A stretch of 64,000 nt of DNA from an uncultured Pelagimonas sp. (GTDB taxonomy: Bacteria > Pseudomonadota > Alphaproteobacteria > Rhodobacterales > Rhodobacteraceae). The notes under the pieces were generated by a model. It ran no database searches. It worked only from the letters and a program-made list of their open reading frames with translations, and was not told the DNA's origin. The translations under genes were made by a program, and so were the position numbers. This document shows positions 41,357-49,982 of this stretch, one piece after another (the stretch's first letter is position 1; each line of letters opens with the position of its first letter). The stretch spans positions 186,001 to 250,000 of the forward strand of contig CANMPP010000002.1 in NCBI GenBank assembly GCA_947499735.1, written 5' to 3'.

Positions 41357-42084
41357 TCTAGAGAACCAGCAAAGACAGATTTTAGGGCATTTGTAGCAGT
41401 TTCTAACCGGGCCTCTTCCTGCGATCGGATCACAATATCAGATCCATAACGGCCTTCATGTTGGAACGGATAGGACCCAAAGGACACATCAGCATAATCC
41501 TGCACCAACTGCCCCAATGGACCCGCAATATCGCCTTCGCCCAAATGAATGCGCGTGCTTGACGATAGCATAGGTGCCCCACCTGTAAGCTGGGGCAGCA
41601 GTGATGCAACCATGGCCTTAAAGACCGAAGGGACCCCGGCCATGACATGAACATTACCCATCGAAAAGCCGGGCGCGATTGACACTGGATTGTCAATCAG
41701 CACAGCGCCGTCTGGGATGCGGGCCATGCGTTTACGGGCTTCGGTGAATTCTTTTCCTTGCGCTGCATAATGCGCGCCAAGCAACGCAGCCGCATCCGCA
41801 CGCACATCGATATGCGCATCAAACGCCGCCGCGACACAATCTGCCGTTATGTCATCATGGGTCGGACCGATCCCCCCGGATGTCATGACATGGTCATACC
41901 GGCCCCGCAATGCGTTCACCGCCTCGACAATCGCATCACGATCATCTGAAACAACGCGCAACTCTTTTAGGTCTATGCCCTTTTCGGTCAGTTGTTCAGC
42001 CAAATAATGACCGTTCGCATCACGTGTGCGCCCTGACAGGATTTCGTCACCAATGATCAGCATTGCGGCAGTGGGGTTTGGCAT
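41353..42084 (-). CDS. CinA-like molybdopterin-binding domain protein
   Basis: A 243-residue protein with a MoCF/MoaB-type fold, similar to the N-terminal half of CinA (competence/damage-inducible protein) and to related nicotinamide-nucleotide amidase-associated proteins. The pattern IIGDEILSGRTRDANGHYLA and the TSGGIGPTHDDITA segment are clear. It lacks the C-terminal amidase (PncC) part of the longer CinA proteins. The ATG at 42084 was chosen over a longer frame to 42144, which would overlap the divergent sfsA promoter. Leads an operon with GNAT and OmpA-type genes and is 48 bases from sfsA. Confidence 0.88.
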   Translation of the reverse strand: MPNPTAAMLIIGDEILSGRTRDANGHYLAEQLTEKGIDLKELRVVSDDRDAIVEAVNALRGRYDHVMTSGGIGPTHDDITADCVAAAFDAHIDVRADAAALLGAHYAAQGKEFTEARKRMARIPDGAVLIDNPVSIAPGFSMGNVHVMAGVPSVFKAMVASLLPQLTGGAPMLSSSTRIHLGEGDIAGPLGQLVQDYADVSFGSYPFQHEGRYGSDIVIRSQEEARLETATNALKSVFAGSLE

Positions 42085-42132
42085 GTCGTGTCTTCCTTGC
42101 ACTTTGGTCGGCCCAGATATAGGCCAGAGGCC

Positions 42133-42843
42133 ATGCGCTTTCAAACTGAACTGATCCCCGCCCGCTTGATCCGCCGCTATAAGCGGTTTTTGTCGGATTG
42201 TGTGCTAGAAGATGGGCGCGAGGTAACCGCCCACATCGCAAATCCGGGCGCGATGACGGGGTTGAAAGACGACGGCATGCGGATCTGGTTGGAACCCAAT
42301 GATGATCCGAAGAAAAAGTTGGATTACGCGTGGCGGTTGGTTGATCACGAAAACGGGCATTTTACGGGTGTGGATACAGGTCTGCCAAATAAGATGCTGC
42401 GCGTTGCACTTGAGGAACATCAAGTGCCGGGTTTACCAGAATACGACAGAATGCGTCCTGAAGTGAAATATGGCGAAAATAGTCGGATTGATTTTCTGTT
42501 GGAAGGCGCGGTTCAGACCTATGTCGAAGTGAAATCCGTCACCTTATGTCGCCAACCGGGGCTGGCTGAGTTCCCGGATACAGTCACGGCGCGGGGTGCG
42601 AAACATTTGGCAGAACTAACCAATATGGTCGGTCTGGGGCATCAAGCGGTTATGCTGTATCTGGTGCAGCGCACGGATTGCGATCGTATGACGTTGGCGT
42701 CTGACATTGATCCAAAATATGCTCAAGCTTTTTCGATTGCCTACAAGGCAGGTGTAAAAGTGCTGGCCTTTGATTGTGATATTTCGCCAGAGGGCGTGCA
42801 ATTGGGCAAGGCCTTGGATTTTATGCTGCCTGACGCATGTTAA
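42133..42843 (+). CDS. sfsA: SfsA family DNA/RNA nuclease-like protein
   Basis: A 236-residue SfsA homologue. The family motifs are HIANPGAMTGL near the start, SRIDFLLEG and VEVKSVTL, which form a nuclease-like active site. E. coli SfsA was first found as a regulator of maltose metabolism and binds DNA; its true activity is still debated. The start at 42133 is at the family N-terminus (MRFQTEL); a 15-residue extension upstream is unlikely. It is divergent from the CinA-like gene. Confidence 0.92.
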   Translation: MRFQTELIPARLIRRYKRFLSDCVLEDGREVTAHIANPGAMTGLKDDGMRIWLEPNDDPKKKLDYAWRLVDHENGHFTGVDTGLPNKMLRVALEEHQVPGLPEYDRMRPEVKYGENSRIDFLLEGAVQTYVEVKSVTLCRQPGLAEFPDTVTARGAKHLAELTNMVGLGHQAVMLYLVQRTDCDRMTLASDIDPKYAQAFSIAYKAGVKVLAFDCDISPEGVQLGKALDFMLPDAC

Positions 42844-42855
42844 TATGCGCAAAAT

Positions 42856-42899
42856 AGAGCAGGCCCTTAGAGGAGAAATACAAGGTTAGGGCCTGCTCT
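42856..42899. terminator. Strong hairpin after sfsA
   Basis: AGAGCAGGCCCT at 42856-42867 and AGGGCCTGCTCT at 42888-42899 form a perfect 12-base stem with a 20-base loop. On the minus strand it runs into ATTTTG. It lies between sfsA and the convergent MVL-type lectin gene and probably ends both transcripts. Confidence 0.75.
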
Positions 42900-42911
42900 G
42901 CGACGATCACA

Positions 42912-42941
42912 TCAGCAATGGGGTGTGTGATGCATTGCTGA
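42912..42941. repeat. Second hairpin, possibly a repeat unit
   Basis: TCAGCAATG at 42912-42920 and CATTGCTGA at 42933-42941 pair perfectly over nine bases with a 12-base loop. CGATC and GATCG just outside add five more pairs after a short asymmetric bulge. It has no T run and stands 12 bases from the previous hairpin. Confidence 0.6.
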
Positions 42942-42998
42942 CGGGGATCGTATGGCTTGTGTGGTCGGTTATTCCTACTAGCTAAGCGGGTTGGCCGT

Positions 42999-43367
42999 TT
43001 AGAATAGAATGCCGCAAACTGACATGGATCCTTCGACTGTGGTCGTCCATTGTCCATTCCATGTGCCGTTCAGGGCTGCTGCGACAACTGGGCATTTCAC
43101 CAATGCGTCATCATTGTTCCAGATCGGGCCAGCTTCCATGTCCTGAGCCTGTATTGCATCGACGCCACAAACTGACATTTGGCCAGGAATTGTTGTGACC
43201 CAATTGCCGTTCCAGGTGCCATGAACTGCGGATGCAGCAACTGGGCATTTCACCGCAGCATCGTCGTTGTTCCAAATTGGACCTGCGTTGACGTCTTCAG
43301 CCATGGCTGGAACACTGAAAACAACGGTGGCGGCGATAGAAAGTGTTGCGATAGTTTTAGAAAACAT
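42999..43367 (-). CDS. Secreted two-repeat MVL-type (mannan-binding) lectin
   Basis: A 122-residue protein with a signal peptide (about 1-23) and two copies of a repeat, offset by 51 residues (starting at about 28 and 79). The repeats agree at 31 of 41 aligned positions and share AGPIWNNDDA, VKCPV, GTWNG and MSVCG, with two cysteines each (41/67 and 92/118). The layout AGP-W-N-A ... GQW-TT ... MSV is that of the Microcystis viridis mannose-binding lectin (MVL) family, which binds the core of high-mannose glycans. AGGA precedes the ATG by eight bases. It stands alone, convergent with sfsA, and is probably exported to the periplasm or outside. Confidence 0.75.
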   Translation of the reverse strand: MFSKTIATLSIAATVVFSVPAMAEDVNAGPIWNNDDAAVKCPVAASAVHGTWNGNWVTTIPGQMSVCGVDAIQAQDMEAGPIWNNDDALVKCPVVAAALNGTWNGQWTTTVEGSMSVCGILF

Positions 43368-43666
43368 GATTTTGTCCTGATTTGTTAATTAAAAATGGTC
43401 ATGCGTTTTGACTGTCTTGGTATCCATAAAACGCAAACCCATATTCACCTCAGGGTTGTGTGGAGTCATGAAAACTAAACGAAATCTATCCGAAGTTTAA
43501 ATTTGATATTCATGAAGAATGAAATGACGTCACAGTTTCGATGTGATCGTGCCAATGCAGGTGGCGCGTTGATATATTGTTTTTAAAATGTGATTGTATG
43601 TATTTGAAATCAAAGATCAATGATTGTATGCGCCCGCGCGAAAGCATGCGACGGTTCAAAACAAAA
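43368..43666. other. Intergenic region upstream of the MVL-type lectin, no gene
   Basis: Roughly 300 AT-rich bases without a convincing gene. They probably hold the promoter of the lectin gene. The sequence GATTGTATG appears twice near the far end (around 43592 and 43623), and TGACGTCA, a perfect palindrome, is near 43525. No RNA gene was recognised. Confidence 0.4.
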
Positions 43667-43687
43667 AACCCGCCATGAAGGCGGGTT
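43667..43687 (-). terminator. Terminator of the petABC operon
   Basis: AACCCGCC at 43667-43674 and GGCGGGTT at 43680-43687 form an eight-base stem with a five-base loop, followed in the petABC direction by TTTTTTG. It lies 26 bases after petC. Confidence 0.88.
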
Positions 43688-43712
43688 CTTGGTTTTTAGT
43701 GACTGGAAGATT

Positions 43713-44564
43713 CTAGTCTGTTTTCTTCGCGGCCTTTTTGATCGGCGCCCAGAGGCTCTTATTGGTTAGATAGAGTAGCGTCGCCAACAGCGAGAGGAAG
43801 ATCACAGCTGTCAGGCCAGCCTGCTTGCGCGCCATCATCTTGGGTTCCGCCGTCCACATTAGGAAGGCTGTCACGTCTTCTGCTGCGTGGTGCAGGTCAC
43901 TGGAATGACCATCGTCGAATTCGACCAGACCGTCACTAAGGGGCGGTGCCATGCCGATCCAGCTGCCCGGATACTTATGGTTGCCGTCCTCATCCTTACA
44001 TTCGTCGGGGTAACCGCCGGATGTGAAGGCTTCGTTGTAATAGCCATCAAACCCTTCTGGTGCACAGCTTGGCGCGTCTTTGTAGGACACAAGCAATGTG
44101 TAGATATATTCCGGTCCACCCATACCTTTGATGAACTGGTTGATACCGGATCCGTACGGACCGTGATAGCCTGCGCGGGCCTTGGCCATCAGGGAAAGGT
44201 CAGGTGCCTCTGCACCGGTGACTGCAGGGAAGTTATCCGTGGGCTTGGCCGCGCGGTCCTCTTCCAACGCTGCGTCATAGACCGTGACATATTGCGCAGC
44301 AAAGGCACGCACTTCATCAGGCGAGAAACCCGGCCCACCCGGTTCGCCGAGCGAACGGATGGGGACGAATTTCAAGCCGTGGCAGGCTGCGCAGACCTCG
44401 GTATAGACCTTAAGACCACGTTGCAGTTGCATTTGGTCATAGGCACCGAACAGACCCTCATAAGAGAAATCAACGTCATGCACATGTGCGGTTCCACCTG
44501 CAGCGAATGCACCTGTTGCGAGGCCAAAGGCGGTGACAGAGGCTAAGCTCAGTTTCTTGAACAT
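43713..44564 (-). CDS. petC: Cytochrome c1 of the bc1 complex
   Basis: A 283-residue c-type cytochrome of complex III. It has a signal peptide (to about residue 22), the heme motif CAACH at 58-62, and the axial methionine region in KARAGYHGPYG or nearby. A C-terminal membrane anchor (TAVIFLSLLATLLYLTNKSLW) fixes it in the membrane with the heme domain in the periplasm. It is the last gene of petABC, 12 bases after petB, and is followed by a clear terminator. Confidence 0.97.
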   Translation of the reverse strand: MFKKLSLASVTAFGLATGAFAAGGTAHVHDVDFSYEGLFGAYDQMQLQRGLKVYTEVCAACHGLKFVPIRSLGEPGGPGFSPDEVRAFAAQYVTVYDAALEEDRAAKPTDNFPAVTGAEAPDLSLMAKARAGYHGPYGSGINQFIKGMGGPEYIYTLLVSYKDAPSCAPEGFDGYYNEAFTSGGYPDECKDEDGNHKYPGSWIGMAPPLSDGLVEFDDGHSSDLHHAAEDVTAFLMWTAEPKMMARKQAGLTAVIFLSLLATLLYLTNKSLWAPIKKAAKKTD

Positions 44565-44576
44565 CTCTGGCTCCTA

Positions 44577-45911
44577 TCACTCAGCTGGAGAGGCCGCGGA
44601 TTTTTCCGCCTTGCCATAGTGGTCGTTGAAGTCATCTTCGATCGTGTCTGGTTGTGGCATTGGTTTCTCGATCAAGCCGAGCAGCGGCAGGATGACGAGG
44701 AAATATGCGAACCAGTATGTTGCACCGATCAAAGCGATGTAGGGATAGATACCCTCGGCTGGCATTGCGCCAACCCACATCAAAACCATGAAATCGATAC
44801 ATAGGATCAGGAACCACAGTTTGAACATCGGGCGATAGCGGCCAGACCGAACGTTGGATGTGTCCAACCATGGCACCACAGCCATGACTGCAATCGCACC
44901 AAACATTGCGACCACGCCGAAGAATTTGGCGTCAACAATGCCTGCCGTCAGGAAAGACACAAGTTGTACCAACCAGACTTCGCTGTCGAATGCACGCAGG
45001 ATCGCGTAGAAGGGCAAGAAATACCATTCAGGCACAATATGCGCGGGCGTCGCCAGCGGGTTGGCTTCGATATAGTTGTCCGGGTGGCCCAGATAGTTCG
45101 GCATAAAGCCAACGATGGCAAAGAACACCAGCAGAACAATGGCCAGTGCATAGAGATCTTTGATCACAAAATACGGCCAGAAGGGCAGGGTGTCTTTTTC
45201 CGCTTCCGCTTTTGAGGTGCGACGCACTTCAACACCGGTTGGGTTGTTGTTGCCTGTGTGGTGGAATGCCCAAATGTGAACGATCACAAGACCGGCAATC
45301 ACGAATGGCAGCAGATAATGCAACGAGAAGAAGCGGTTCAGCGTCGGGTTCCCCACCGCCGGCCCACCCAGCAGCCATGTCTGGATCGGTTCACCGATGA
45401 ATGGGATTGCACCAAACAGGCCGGTGATCACGGTCGCGCCCCAGAAAGACATCTGCCCCCAAGGCAATACATAGCCCATGAATGCGGTGCCCATCATCAG
45501 CAGGTAGATGATCATACCAATGATCCACGTTACCTCGCGTGGCGATTTATATGATCCGTAATATAGGCCACGAAAGATGTGCAAATAGACCGCAATGAAG
45601 AATAATGATGCGCCATTACCATGCATATAGCGAATCATATGTCCGCCATTCACGTTGCGCATGATGTGCTCAACAGAGGCAAAAGCCATGTCGACATGCG
45701 GTGTATAATGCATCACCAGAACGATACCGGTCGCGATTTGTAGCGCCAAACAGAACGCCAAAACGATGCCCCAGATCCACATCCAGTTCAGGTTTTTTGG
45801 CGTTGGAATCATCAGCGTGTCATAGATCAGACCGACGATAGGTAGACGCGTGTGAAGCCACTTTTCGGCGCCGGTTTTTGGTTCGTAATGGTCGTGTGGA
45901 ATACCAGCCAT
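44577..45911 (-). CDS. petB: Cytochrome b of the bc1 complex
   Basis: A 444-residue membrane protein with eight helices that carries two b hemes and both quinone sites of complex III. The [13 protein letters not shown] sequence of the Qo site is intact, and the heme ligands fall in helices B and D as expected. The C-terminus has an acidic tail typical of alphaproteobacteria. It lies between petA (15 bases upstream) and petC. Confidence 0.98.
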   Translation of the reverse strand: MAGIPHDHYEPKTGAEKWLHTRLPIVGLIYDTLMIPTPKNLNWMWIWGIVLAFCLALQIATGIVLVMHYTPHVDMAFASVEHIMRNVNGGHMIRYMHGNGASLFFIAVYLHIFRGLYYGSYKSPREVTWIIGMIIYLLMMGTAFMGYVLPWGQMSFWGATVITGLFGAIPFIGEPIQTWLLGGPAVGNPTLNRFFSLHYLLPFVIAGLVIVHIWAFHHTGNNNPTGVEVRRTSKAEAEKDTLPFWPYFVIKDLYALAIVLLVFFAIVGFMPNYLGHPDNYIEANPLATPAHIVPEWYFLPFYAILRAFDSEVWLVQLVSFLTAGIVDAKFFGVVAMFGAIAVMAVVPWLDTSNVRSGRYRPMFKLWFLILCIDFMVLMWVGAMPAEGIYPYIALIGATYWFAYFLVILPLLGLIEKPMPQPDTIEDDFNDHYGKAEKSAASPAE

Positions 45912-45926
45912 TTGCGTGCCCCTCCC

Positions 45927-46496
45927 TTACGCCTTGTACTGACGGATCAGCGTCAGCAAGCCGTTTTCATATGTGAACTCCGGAATATGCAAATTCTCCG
46001 GTGCTGGACCTTTGCGAATACGACCTGCTAGGTCGTAATGCGATCCGTGACAGGGGCAGAACCATCCTCCGTAGTCCCCCTGTCCCGCGCCAACTGGAAC
46101 GCATCCCAAATGGGTGCAAACCCCCATAAACAATACATATTCGTCGTTTTCACCAAACGAACGGTTTTCGTTTGTCGCGTCTGCCTCGGGCATATTCATG
46201 TTGCGCGCGTTTTGATCCAGCAATTCGCTGTTTTCAACGTCCACAGATAGCTCGACTTCGCGCGCATTGCGGCGGCGGACGAACACGGGCTTGCCTTGCC
46301 AGAAGAGGCGAATTTGTTGCCCTTGTTCTAGCTCGACAGCTTCAGTCAATGTGGAAAGTGCGCGGACGTCAGCAGATGGGTTCATTTGATTGACCAAAGG
46401 CCAAACCGCAGCACCTGCGGTGACCGCGCCTGCTCCTGCCGTTGCGTAGTATAGAAAGTCCCTACGGGTGCCTTCGTGATCATCTGCGTGCGACAA
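45927..46496 (-). CDS. petA: Rieske iron-sulfur protein of the bc1 complex
   Basis: A 189-residue protein with the [2Fe-2S] Rieske motifs CTHLGC and CPCHGSH. The N-terminus is [21 protein letters not shown], a Tat-type signal anchor nearly identical in form to the Rhodobacter protein. I placed the start at the TTG at 46496, because GGAG lies eight bases upstream and the N-terminus then matches the family. A longer frame from a TTG at 46523 would put that ribosome-binding site inside the gene and add residues not seen in relatives. First gene of the petABC operon. Confidence 0.95.
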   Translation of the reverse strand: MSHADDHEGTRRDFLYYATAGAGAVTAGAAVWPLVNQMNPSADVRALSTLTEAVELEQGQQIRLFWQGKPVFVRRRNAREVELSVDVENSELLDQNARNMNMPEADATNENRSFGENDEYVLFMGVCTHLGCVPVGAGQGDYGGWFCPCHGSHYDLAGRIRKGPAPENLHIPEFTYENGLLTLIRQYKA

Positions 46497-46781
46497 TGTG
46501 TTAGCTCCGATTGTTGTAGCCAATTTCTTGGCTCTTAATCCTGCTTGGGTGACAGTTTTACCGCCCCCGTCCTGTGGATGTTTAGCGTTGCAAGGCGCAG
46601 GCGTCTAGCTTCCAGTCAAGAATGTTTGATCGCATGGCTGTTCTGAAACCGTTTCGTGACTGTTATAACACTTGAATTTCACCCCCGTTAACATCACATA
46701 GGGCCGAAGCCCCCAAAACTGGACTGTTCGGTCTGGCTTTCGTTGGGGTAACTTCCTGACCTGAAAGCAGAGGAACGTCTC

Positions 46782-47444
46782 ATGAGACATTTGCGATCCG
46801 CGGGCGCGGCCGTTGTTTTGACTGTATTGGGTGCTGGTGCTGCATCTGCTGAAGTTGAGCTGAATTTTTATCTTGGCTATCAAACATCTCCACACAGCCG
46901 TTTGGACGGCGAAGATTCAAACGGGGATGAGATCGACCAATTGGTTGGCTGGGAAGGGCGCTCGTTCGAGTTGCCGCCGTATTACGGTGTCCGGGCCACG
47001 TGGTGGCAGAACGCGAAATGGGGCTGGGGTGCTGAGTTCTCTCATAACAAGGCATACACACCTGATGATGAATTGGACGAATTGGGTTTTGAACGTCTGG
47101 AATTCACCGATGGCCATAACATTGTCACGTTGAATGTCATGCGCCGTTGGGAAAATCATTGGGGACCGGCAACGCCTTATGTTGGTGCGGGTCTTGGATT
47201 GGCTATTCCACATGTGGATGCAGAGCAAGAGTCAGCAGGTTCTCGGACCTTTGGATATCAAATCACAGGTCCAGCCGCCCGTTTGATTGCGGGTGCCAAA
47301 TACGACTTCAACGACAAATGGGCGATGTTTGGGGAATATCAATTCACCTGGACACAGAACCATGTTGAATTGGATGGTGGCGGCGAATTCGACGCGCGGA
47401 TTTTAGGCAACGCCATCAATTTCGGCGTCGCCTATTCTTTCTAA
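46782..47444 (+). CDS. Outer-membrane beta-barrel, LpxQ-like (lipid A oxidase candidate)
   Basis: A 220-residue protein with a signal peptide (to about residue 23) and a beta-barrel fold ending in VAYSF. Its order of motifs, SFELPPYYGVRATWW, EFTDGHNIVTLNVMRRW, TPYVGAGLGLAIPHV and FGYQITGP, resembles the lipid A oxidase LpxQ of Rhizobium, which converts the proximal glucosamine of lipid A to 2-aminogluconate. The similarity is by recalled pattern and has not been tested. AGAGGAA precedes the ATG. It is divergent from petABC with a 285-base gap and is convergent with a GST gene. It could instead be a structural barrel. Confidence 0.6.
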   Translation: MRHLRSAGAAVVLTVLGAGAASAEVELNFYLGYQTSPHSRLDGEDSNGDEIDQLVGWEGRSFELPPYYGVRATWWQNAKWGWGAEFSHNKAYTPDDELDELGFERLEFTDGHNIVTLNVMRRWENHWGPATPYVGAGLGLAIPHVDAEQESAGSRTFGYQITGPAARLIAGAKYDFNDKWAMFGEYQFTWTQNHVELDGGGEFDARILGNAINFGVAYSF

Positions 47445-47455
47445 CGAAACGGGCT

Positions 47456-48067
47456 CTAAGTTGGCGGAAGGGTGGATTGCATCGATGGTCGTTGCGCAAA
47501 GGTTTCATACCATGCGGCCAATGCATCACGCCCCGCCCGCCAGTTTCGGGCGTCTTGACGGAAATCAAGATAACCAAGCGCACAGCCCATCGCGATATGG
47601 GACATATCCATAGGCCCTGCCAGATGGGCCATCCAGCGGCTGTTTACGGCATCCAGTGCTTGGGACACTTTCAGCCATTGCGCTTCAACAATGACATCCA
47701 GACAGTGTTCAGGTGGGCGCAGGCGCGCCTCATACACCATTAGGACCGCGGCATCCAAAATCCCATCGGCGGTTGCTTCCAATGTCAGGGTTTCCCAGAG
47801 GCGCGGGCTGGCGGGATAAAGACCAGATTGGGATTGTGCATCTAGGTACTGGCAAATGACCCGACTGTCATACAGCGTACAGCCATCGGGACGCTGAAGG
47901 GCGGGGATCTTGCCCAAAGGGTTGTGTGCGGCCAAGCTCTCGGCCGGATCCAGTGCCGTTCCTCCATCTGCGGAAAGCGTAACGTCGTCCGTTTTTCCCA
48001 GTTCGTGCAAAAGTACCATAATTTTGCGGACAAAGGGCGACGTTTGGCTGTAATGAAGCGTCATCAT
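47456..48067 (-). CDS. Glutathione S-transferase family protein
   Basis: A protein of about 203 residues with an N-terminal thioredoxin-fold GST domain (MTLHYSQTSPFVRKIMVLLHELG and IPALQRPDGCTLYDSRVICQYLD) and a C-terminal helical domain. Serine or tyrosine at the start could be the glutathione-activating residue. The start at 48067 (two consecutive ATG codons) has GGAAGG nine bases upstream; a longer frame from 48157 is unlikely. It probably acts in detoxification, but the substrate is unknown. Confidence 0.88.
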   Translation of the reverse strand: MMTLHYSQTSPFVRKIMVLLHELGKTDDVTLSADGGTALDPAESLAAHNPLGKIPALQRPDGCTLYDSRVICQYLDAQSQSGLYPASPRLWETLTLEATADGILDAAVLMVYEARLRPPEHCLDVIVEAQWLKVSQALDAVNSRWMAHLAGPMDMSHIAMGCALGYLDFRQDARNWRAGRDALAAWYETFAQRPSMQSTLPPT

Positions 48068-48174
48068 CTTGAAAGGCCTTCCATAATTTTCCGGTTTGGC
48101 GGTCATGCGCTTACTGTTATGAGTGCGGCGATCAGTTGGCAACAAATGCACCTGCAAATCTTTGAAAAAACACC

Positions 48175-48203
48175 TTGCGAAAAAGCTGTTTTCCCCTTAT
48201 GCA
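48175..48203 (+). promoter_or_regulatory. Possible promoter of rpmI-rplT
   Basis: TTGCGA at 48175-48180 is followed after 17 bases by TATGCA at 48198-48203, about 65 bases before the rpmI start. The same TTGCGA with a 17-base spacer is seen before atpH. The match to consensus is partial, so this is a weak call. Confidence 0.35.
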
Positions 48204-48267
48204 CCGCCTCTATTCTGCCCGTATGGCCAAGTGGCATGCCTAGCGGGGTCATAAGAAGGAGACCGAA

Positions 48268-48468
48268 ATGCCCAAGATGAAGACAAAGTCGAGCGCGAAA
48301 AAGCGCTTTAAAGTGACTGCCACTGGCAAAGTTATGGCCGGTCAAGCTGGCAAACGCCACGGCATGATCAAACGCACCAAGAAATTCATCCGTGACGCAC
48401 GCGGCACGACAACTCTGTCGGCGCCTGACGCGAAAATCGTCAAGGGCTATATGCCCTACGACCGCTAA
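48268..48468 (+). CDS. rpmI: 50S ribosomal protein L35
   Basis: A 66-residue basic ribosomal protein with the L35 signature [27 protein letters not shown] lies upstream of the ATG. It is followed by rplT after 25 bases. In many bacteria infC precedes rpmI, but no infC gene is adjacent here. Confidence 0.97.
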   Translation: MPKMKTKSSAKKRFKVTATGKVMAGQAGKRHGMIKRTKKFIRDARGTTTLSAPDAKIVKGYMPYDR

Positions 48469-48493
48469 CCGTCTGATATAAGGAGATACTGAT

Positions 48494-48859
48494 ATGTCCC
48501 GTACCAAAGGCGGAACCGTTACACACGCGCGTCACAAGAAAATCATCAAGCAGGCGAAAGGCTATTACGGCCGTCGTAAGTCTACGTTTAAAGTAGCGTC
48601 GCAAGCTGTTGATAAAGCGAACCAGTACGCAACACGCGACCGTAAGAATCGTAAGCGCACATTCCGCGCGCTGTGGATCCAGCGAATCAATGCGGCTGTT
48701 CGTGCACATGACGAAGCGCTGACATATTCCAAGTTCATCAACGGCCTGACAAAAGCTGGCATCGAAGTTGACCGTAAGGTTCTAGCTGACCTTGCCGTTC
48801 ACGAGCCAGAAGCGTTCACAGCGATCGTTGAGCAAGCAAAAGGTGCATTGGCTGCTTAA
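48494..48859 (+). CDS. rplT: 50S ribosomal protein L20
   Basis: A 121-residue basic ribosomal protein, with the L20 signature [20 protein letters not shown] and the long basic N-terminus. It folds on 23S rRNA early in assembly and is an autoregulator in some bacteria. AAGGAG precedes the ATG. A perfect terminator follows; pheS, often next in other genomes, is absent. Confidence 0.97.
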   Translation: MSRTKGGTVTHARHKKIIKQAKGYYGRRKSTFKVASQAVDKANQYATRDRKNRKRTFRALWIQRINAAVRAHDEALTYSKFINGLTKAGIEVDRKVLADLAVHEPEAFTAIVEQAKGALAA

Positions 48860-48881
48860 TTGCTCCAATCATTTGTAAAAT

Positions 48882-48913
48882 AAAAAAGCCGCTCTTGTTA
48901 GAGCGGCTTTTTT
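48882..48913 (+). terminator. Terminator of rpmI-rplT
   Basis: AAAAAAGCCGCTC and GAGCGGCTTTTTT form a perfect 13-base inverted repeat with a six-base loop, ending in a T run. It is 22 bases after rplT. Confidence 0.93.
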
Positions 48914-49004
48914 CATGTGCTTTCATCTCGATGATTGAGGGCGGTTTTGAATGTGGATGTTGCTGTGCTTTGCTTAAATGAAGCAGCAGCATTTCAAAAC
49001 GCGA

Positions 49005-49036
49005 TGCGCTGCCATTCGGGCCTGAATGGCAGCGCA
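49005..49036 (-). terminator. Hairpin after the LpxR-like gene
   Basis: TGCGCTGCCATTC at 49005-49017 and GAATGGCAGCGCA at 49024-49036 pair over 13 bases with a six-base loop. It is 13 bases after the gene and probably ends that transcript, although the run of T is short (TCGCGTTTTG). Confidence 0.7.
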
Positions 49037-49049
49037 CTGTGAGATGTAT

Positions 49050-49982
49050 TTAGAAGCGGAATGAATAATTCAGGGATCCAATGCGCTGTGCCTCTGGCGC
49101 ATCTATGACCTGCTGTGACAGCCAGGTGTTTCCGAAAAACACTTCATGCTTGCCCTTTTTATAGGACGCGCCAAGGCGATAGCGAATGCGTTCTTGTTCA
49201 AAGCTGCCGTCAAATTCATCTGGAAAAAAGACGCTATTTTCAACCCAAGCATAATCGGCGCCGGCGATGACCGACAGGCCATCGGCCTCCTGTGGTGTGA
49301 CCGCATAGCGAAAGCCGGACACTTCGTCACGGGCCATCAGGGATCCTTTGCCGAATTGGCCTAGGACAATATCGACGCCGATCCGTCCAAAATCTTCGAC
49401 ACCAGCGGCGAATTCCAGAAAGGGGCGAACGGCTAGGCCGTTTGTTGGCTTAAAAGGAAGGCCAAGCTCGATTTTTCCTGCGATACGTGTATCGTCTTCG
49501 ATTTGGTTCTCTCTTTGAAATTCACTGGCCTTTACGTAGTCAAAAGCGTCATGAATCGCATCTTGAACATCCAGCAAGCCAGATTGTTCCCCGATCAACG
49601 CTAAATCGGCTCCGACGGCCCACTCAATCGGTCCTGTTGCGTAATGCGTGTACGCGCCGAATGTCATTGTTCCGCCAATCGGTCGGTCGGTACGGTCCGT
49701 CCATCCCAACCACTGCGGAGATGCCAAGCGTGTGGTGTGCCGTAGTTCGATGGCCTTAAACGGTGTAGAAGGCATAACGTCTCCGCCTGTCAGAAACGCC
49801 ACGCTAAGGGATGTTGAACTGGTTTCCCAACGATCCTCGCCATCGCCCGCCACATCGTTGGTTAGAAGCCATCCGGTACCAGCATAGGCCAATCCAGAAC
49901 CTTCCGCATGGGCATAGGTCGAATATGTTAAAAGAGACAAAGCCAAAGCTGCGGTTGTTCTGGGGAATCTGCGGTTCTGCAT
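49050..49982 (-). CDS. LpxR-like outer-membrane protein (lipid A-modifying candidate)
   Basis: A 310-residue protein with a signal peptide (MQNRRFPRTTAALALSLLTYSTYAHA up to about 26) and a beta-barrel pattern ending in GSLNYSFRF. It resembles the LpxR/DUF2219 family, which removes the 3'-acyloxyacyl group of lipid A: the TNDVAGDGEDRWETSS start, the QSGLLDVQDAIHDAFD motif and the barrel strands agree. Relatives in this order are annotated as LpxR-like. No catalytic His/Asn/Glu set was verified by me. The start at 49982 is chosen because a signal peptide begins there. It is preceded by a 306-base gap. Confidence 0.7.
   Translation of the reverse strand: MQNRRFPRTTAALALSLLTYSTYAHAEGSGLAYAGTGWLLTNDVAGDGEDRWETSSTSLSVAFLTGGDVMPSTPFKAIELRHTTRLASPQWLGWTDRTDRPIGGTMTFGAYTHYATGPIEWAVGADLALIGEQSGLLDVQDAIHDAFDYVKASEFQRENQIEDDTRIAGKIELGLPFKPTNGLAVRPFLEFAAGVEDFGRIGVDIVLGQFGKGSLMARDEVSGFRYAVTPQEADGLSVIAGADYAWVENSVFFPDEFDGSFEQERIRYRLGASYKKGKHEVFFGNTWLSQQVIDAPEAQRIGSLNYSFRF

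Noticed and set aside
48068-48267. An infC gene or L20 leader upstream of rpmI
   Set aside because: No IF-3 coding frame is present and no convincing rRNA-mimic structure could be drawn.
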